From an uncultured Holophagales bacterium (GTDB lineage: Bacteria; Acidobacteriota; Thermoanaerobaculia; UBA5066): DNA of 7,560 bases. The position numbers were made by a program, and so were the translations under genes. The notes beneath the pieces were generated by a model that worked only from the letters and a program-made list of their open reading frames with translations, ran no database searches and was not told the DNA's origin. This document shows, piece by piece, positions 7,082 through 7,560 of the stretch; position 1 is the first letter of the stretch, and each line of letters begins with the position of its first letter. Location: positions 1-7,560 of the forward strand of contig CALMDF010000335.1 in NCBI GenBank assembly GCA_937864895.1, read 5' to 3'.

Positions 7082-7560
7082 CCGAGCACCTCGGTGACCG
7101 TCTTCAGGGCCTTCTCGGTCAGGATGACGGTCTTCGCCTCGAGCGCGGCGTACGCGTCGAGCCCGAGGGCGTCCTCGACGAGGAGGTACGGGTTGTTCCT
7201 CGCGGCCTTCGCGAGCTTCTCGTTCTCGCGCCGGTCGAGGAGGAGCGCCTTCCCGGTGACCCCGAGCTTCGCCATCGTCGCGGCGAGGTCCTTCGTTTTG
7301 TGGGACGGAAGGTCGAGGCTCTCGAGGAGGAAGAGCTGGTTCTCGCGGAGCTTCTCCGAGAGGACGCAGCGCAGCGCGGCCTTCTTCGTCGCCACGTTGA
7401 CCTTCAGGTCGTAGGAGCGGACGACCGGCCCGTGCACCGTGCCGCCGTGGCGGTGGATCGGCGGGCGGCCGCCGCCCTGGCGGGCCCGGCCGGTGTGCTT
7501 CTGCTTGAAGGGCTTCTTGCCCGTTCCGGAGACCTCGGAGCGGACCTTCGTCTTGTGGGT
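7078..7560 (-). CDS. rplD: 50S ribosomal protein L4 (5' end beyond window)
   Basis: L4 binds 23S rRNA, and its loop forms the tunnel constriction with L22; in E. coli it also represses the S10 operon. The visible 160 residues cover the loop and the C-terminal domain. The frame is open through 7560 and encodes THKTKVRSEVSGTGKKPFKQ, then KHTGRARQGGGRPPIHRHGG, TVHGPVVRSYDLKVN and AALRCVLSEKL; a GTG at 7437-7435 is internal, not the start. By comparison with E. coli, about 40-45 N-terminal residues are missing. The loop from EVSG to KVN spans 47 residues, equal to E. coli by my count. The C-terminal part has KTKDLAATMAKLGVTGKALLL and ARNNPYLLVEDALGLDAYAAL. The TGA stop overlaps rplW. Confidence 0.97.
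   Translation of the reverse strand, partial: THKTKVRSEVSGTGKKPFKQKHTGRARQGGGRPPIHRHGGTVHGPVVRSYDLKVNVATKKAALRCVLSEKLRENQLFLLESLDLPSHKTKDLAATMAKLGVTGKALLLDRRENEKLAKAARNNPYLLVEDALGLDAYAALEAKTVILTEKALKTVTEVLG

Overview
This window is one uninterrupted stretch of the bacterial S10-spc ribosomal protein cluster, read entirely from the minus strand. Transcription runs from high to low coordinates. Seventeen genes are visible in the order rplD (5' part missing), rplW, rplB, rpsS, rplV, rpsC, rplP, rpmC, rpsQ, rplN, rplX, rplE, rpsN, rpsH, rplF, rplR, rpsE (3' part missing). This is the canonical bacterial order without an inserted or lost gene. The expected flanking genes (rpsJ and rplC upstream, rpmD, rplO and secY downstream) would lie outside the window.

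Layout: about 7060-7560 holds the end of rplD; 5025-7081 holds the L23-L2-S19-L22 part of the S10 operon; 3451-5017 holds S3, L16, L29 and S17; 946-3435 holds the start of the spc operon, L14 through L6; 1-935 holds L18 and most of S5. Every junction is tight: four pairs overlap by 4 nt (rplD/rplW, rplP/rpmC, rpmC/rpsQ, rplR/rpsE) and the longest gap is 21 nt (rplB-rpsS). There is no intergenic space for a separate promoter or terminator, including at the S10/spc boundary (rpsQ-rplN, 15 nt). The genes therefore look co-transcribed and probably translationally coupled. No RNA gene, mobile element, repeat array or CRISPR was seen.

The organism is a high-GC bacterium (roughly two thirds G+C by eye) that strongly prefers C or G at third codon positions. 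It has ordinary Shine-Dalgarno sites, the standard code with all three stops in use, and a zinc-binding (C+) form of S14. The proteins are bacterial in every diagnostic feature. Phylum cannot be fixed by reading alone; an Acidobacteriota- or Myxococcota-like lineage is a guess.

Together the products build the 50S exit tunnel (L4, L22, L23, L24, L29), the peptidyl-transferase region (L2, L16), the 5S rRNA particle (L5, L18), the factor-binding side of the 50S (L6, L14), and the 30S head and decoding/mRNA-entry area (S3, S5, S8, S14, S17, S19). The window is mostly ordinary. The real oddities are in L22, whose tunnel hairpin is about 20 residues longer than in E. coli and which carries a 71-residue Lys/Ala/Pro-rich tail, and in S5, which has a Gly/Pro/Arg-rich N-terminal extension and a TTG start. 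I found no evidence of a novel system here.
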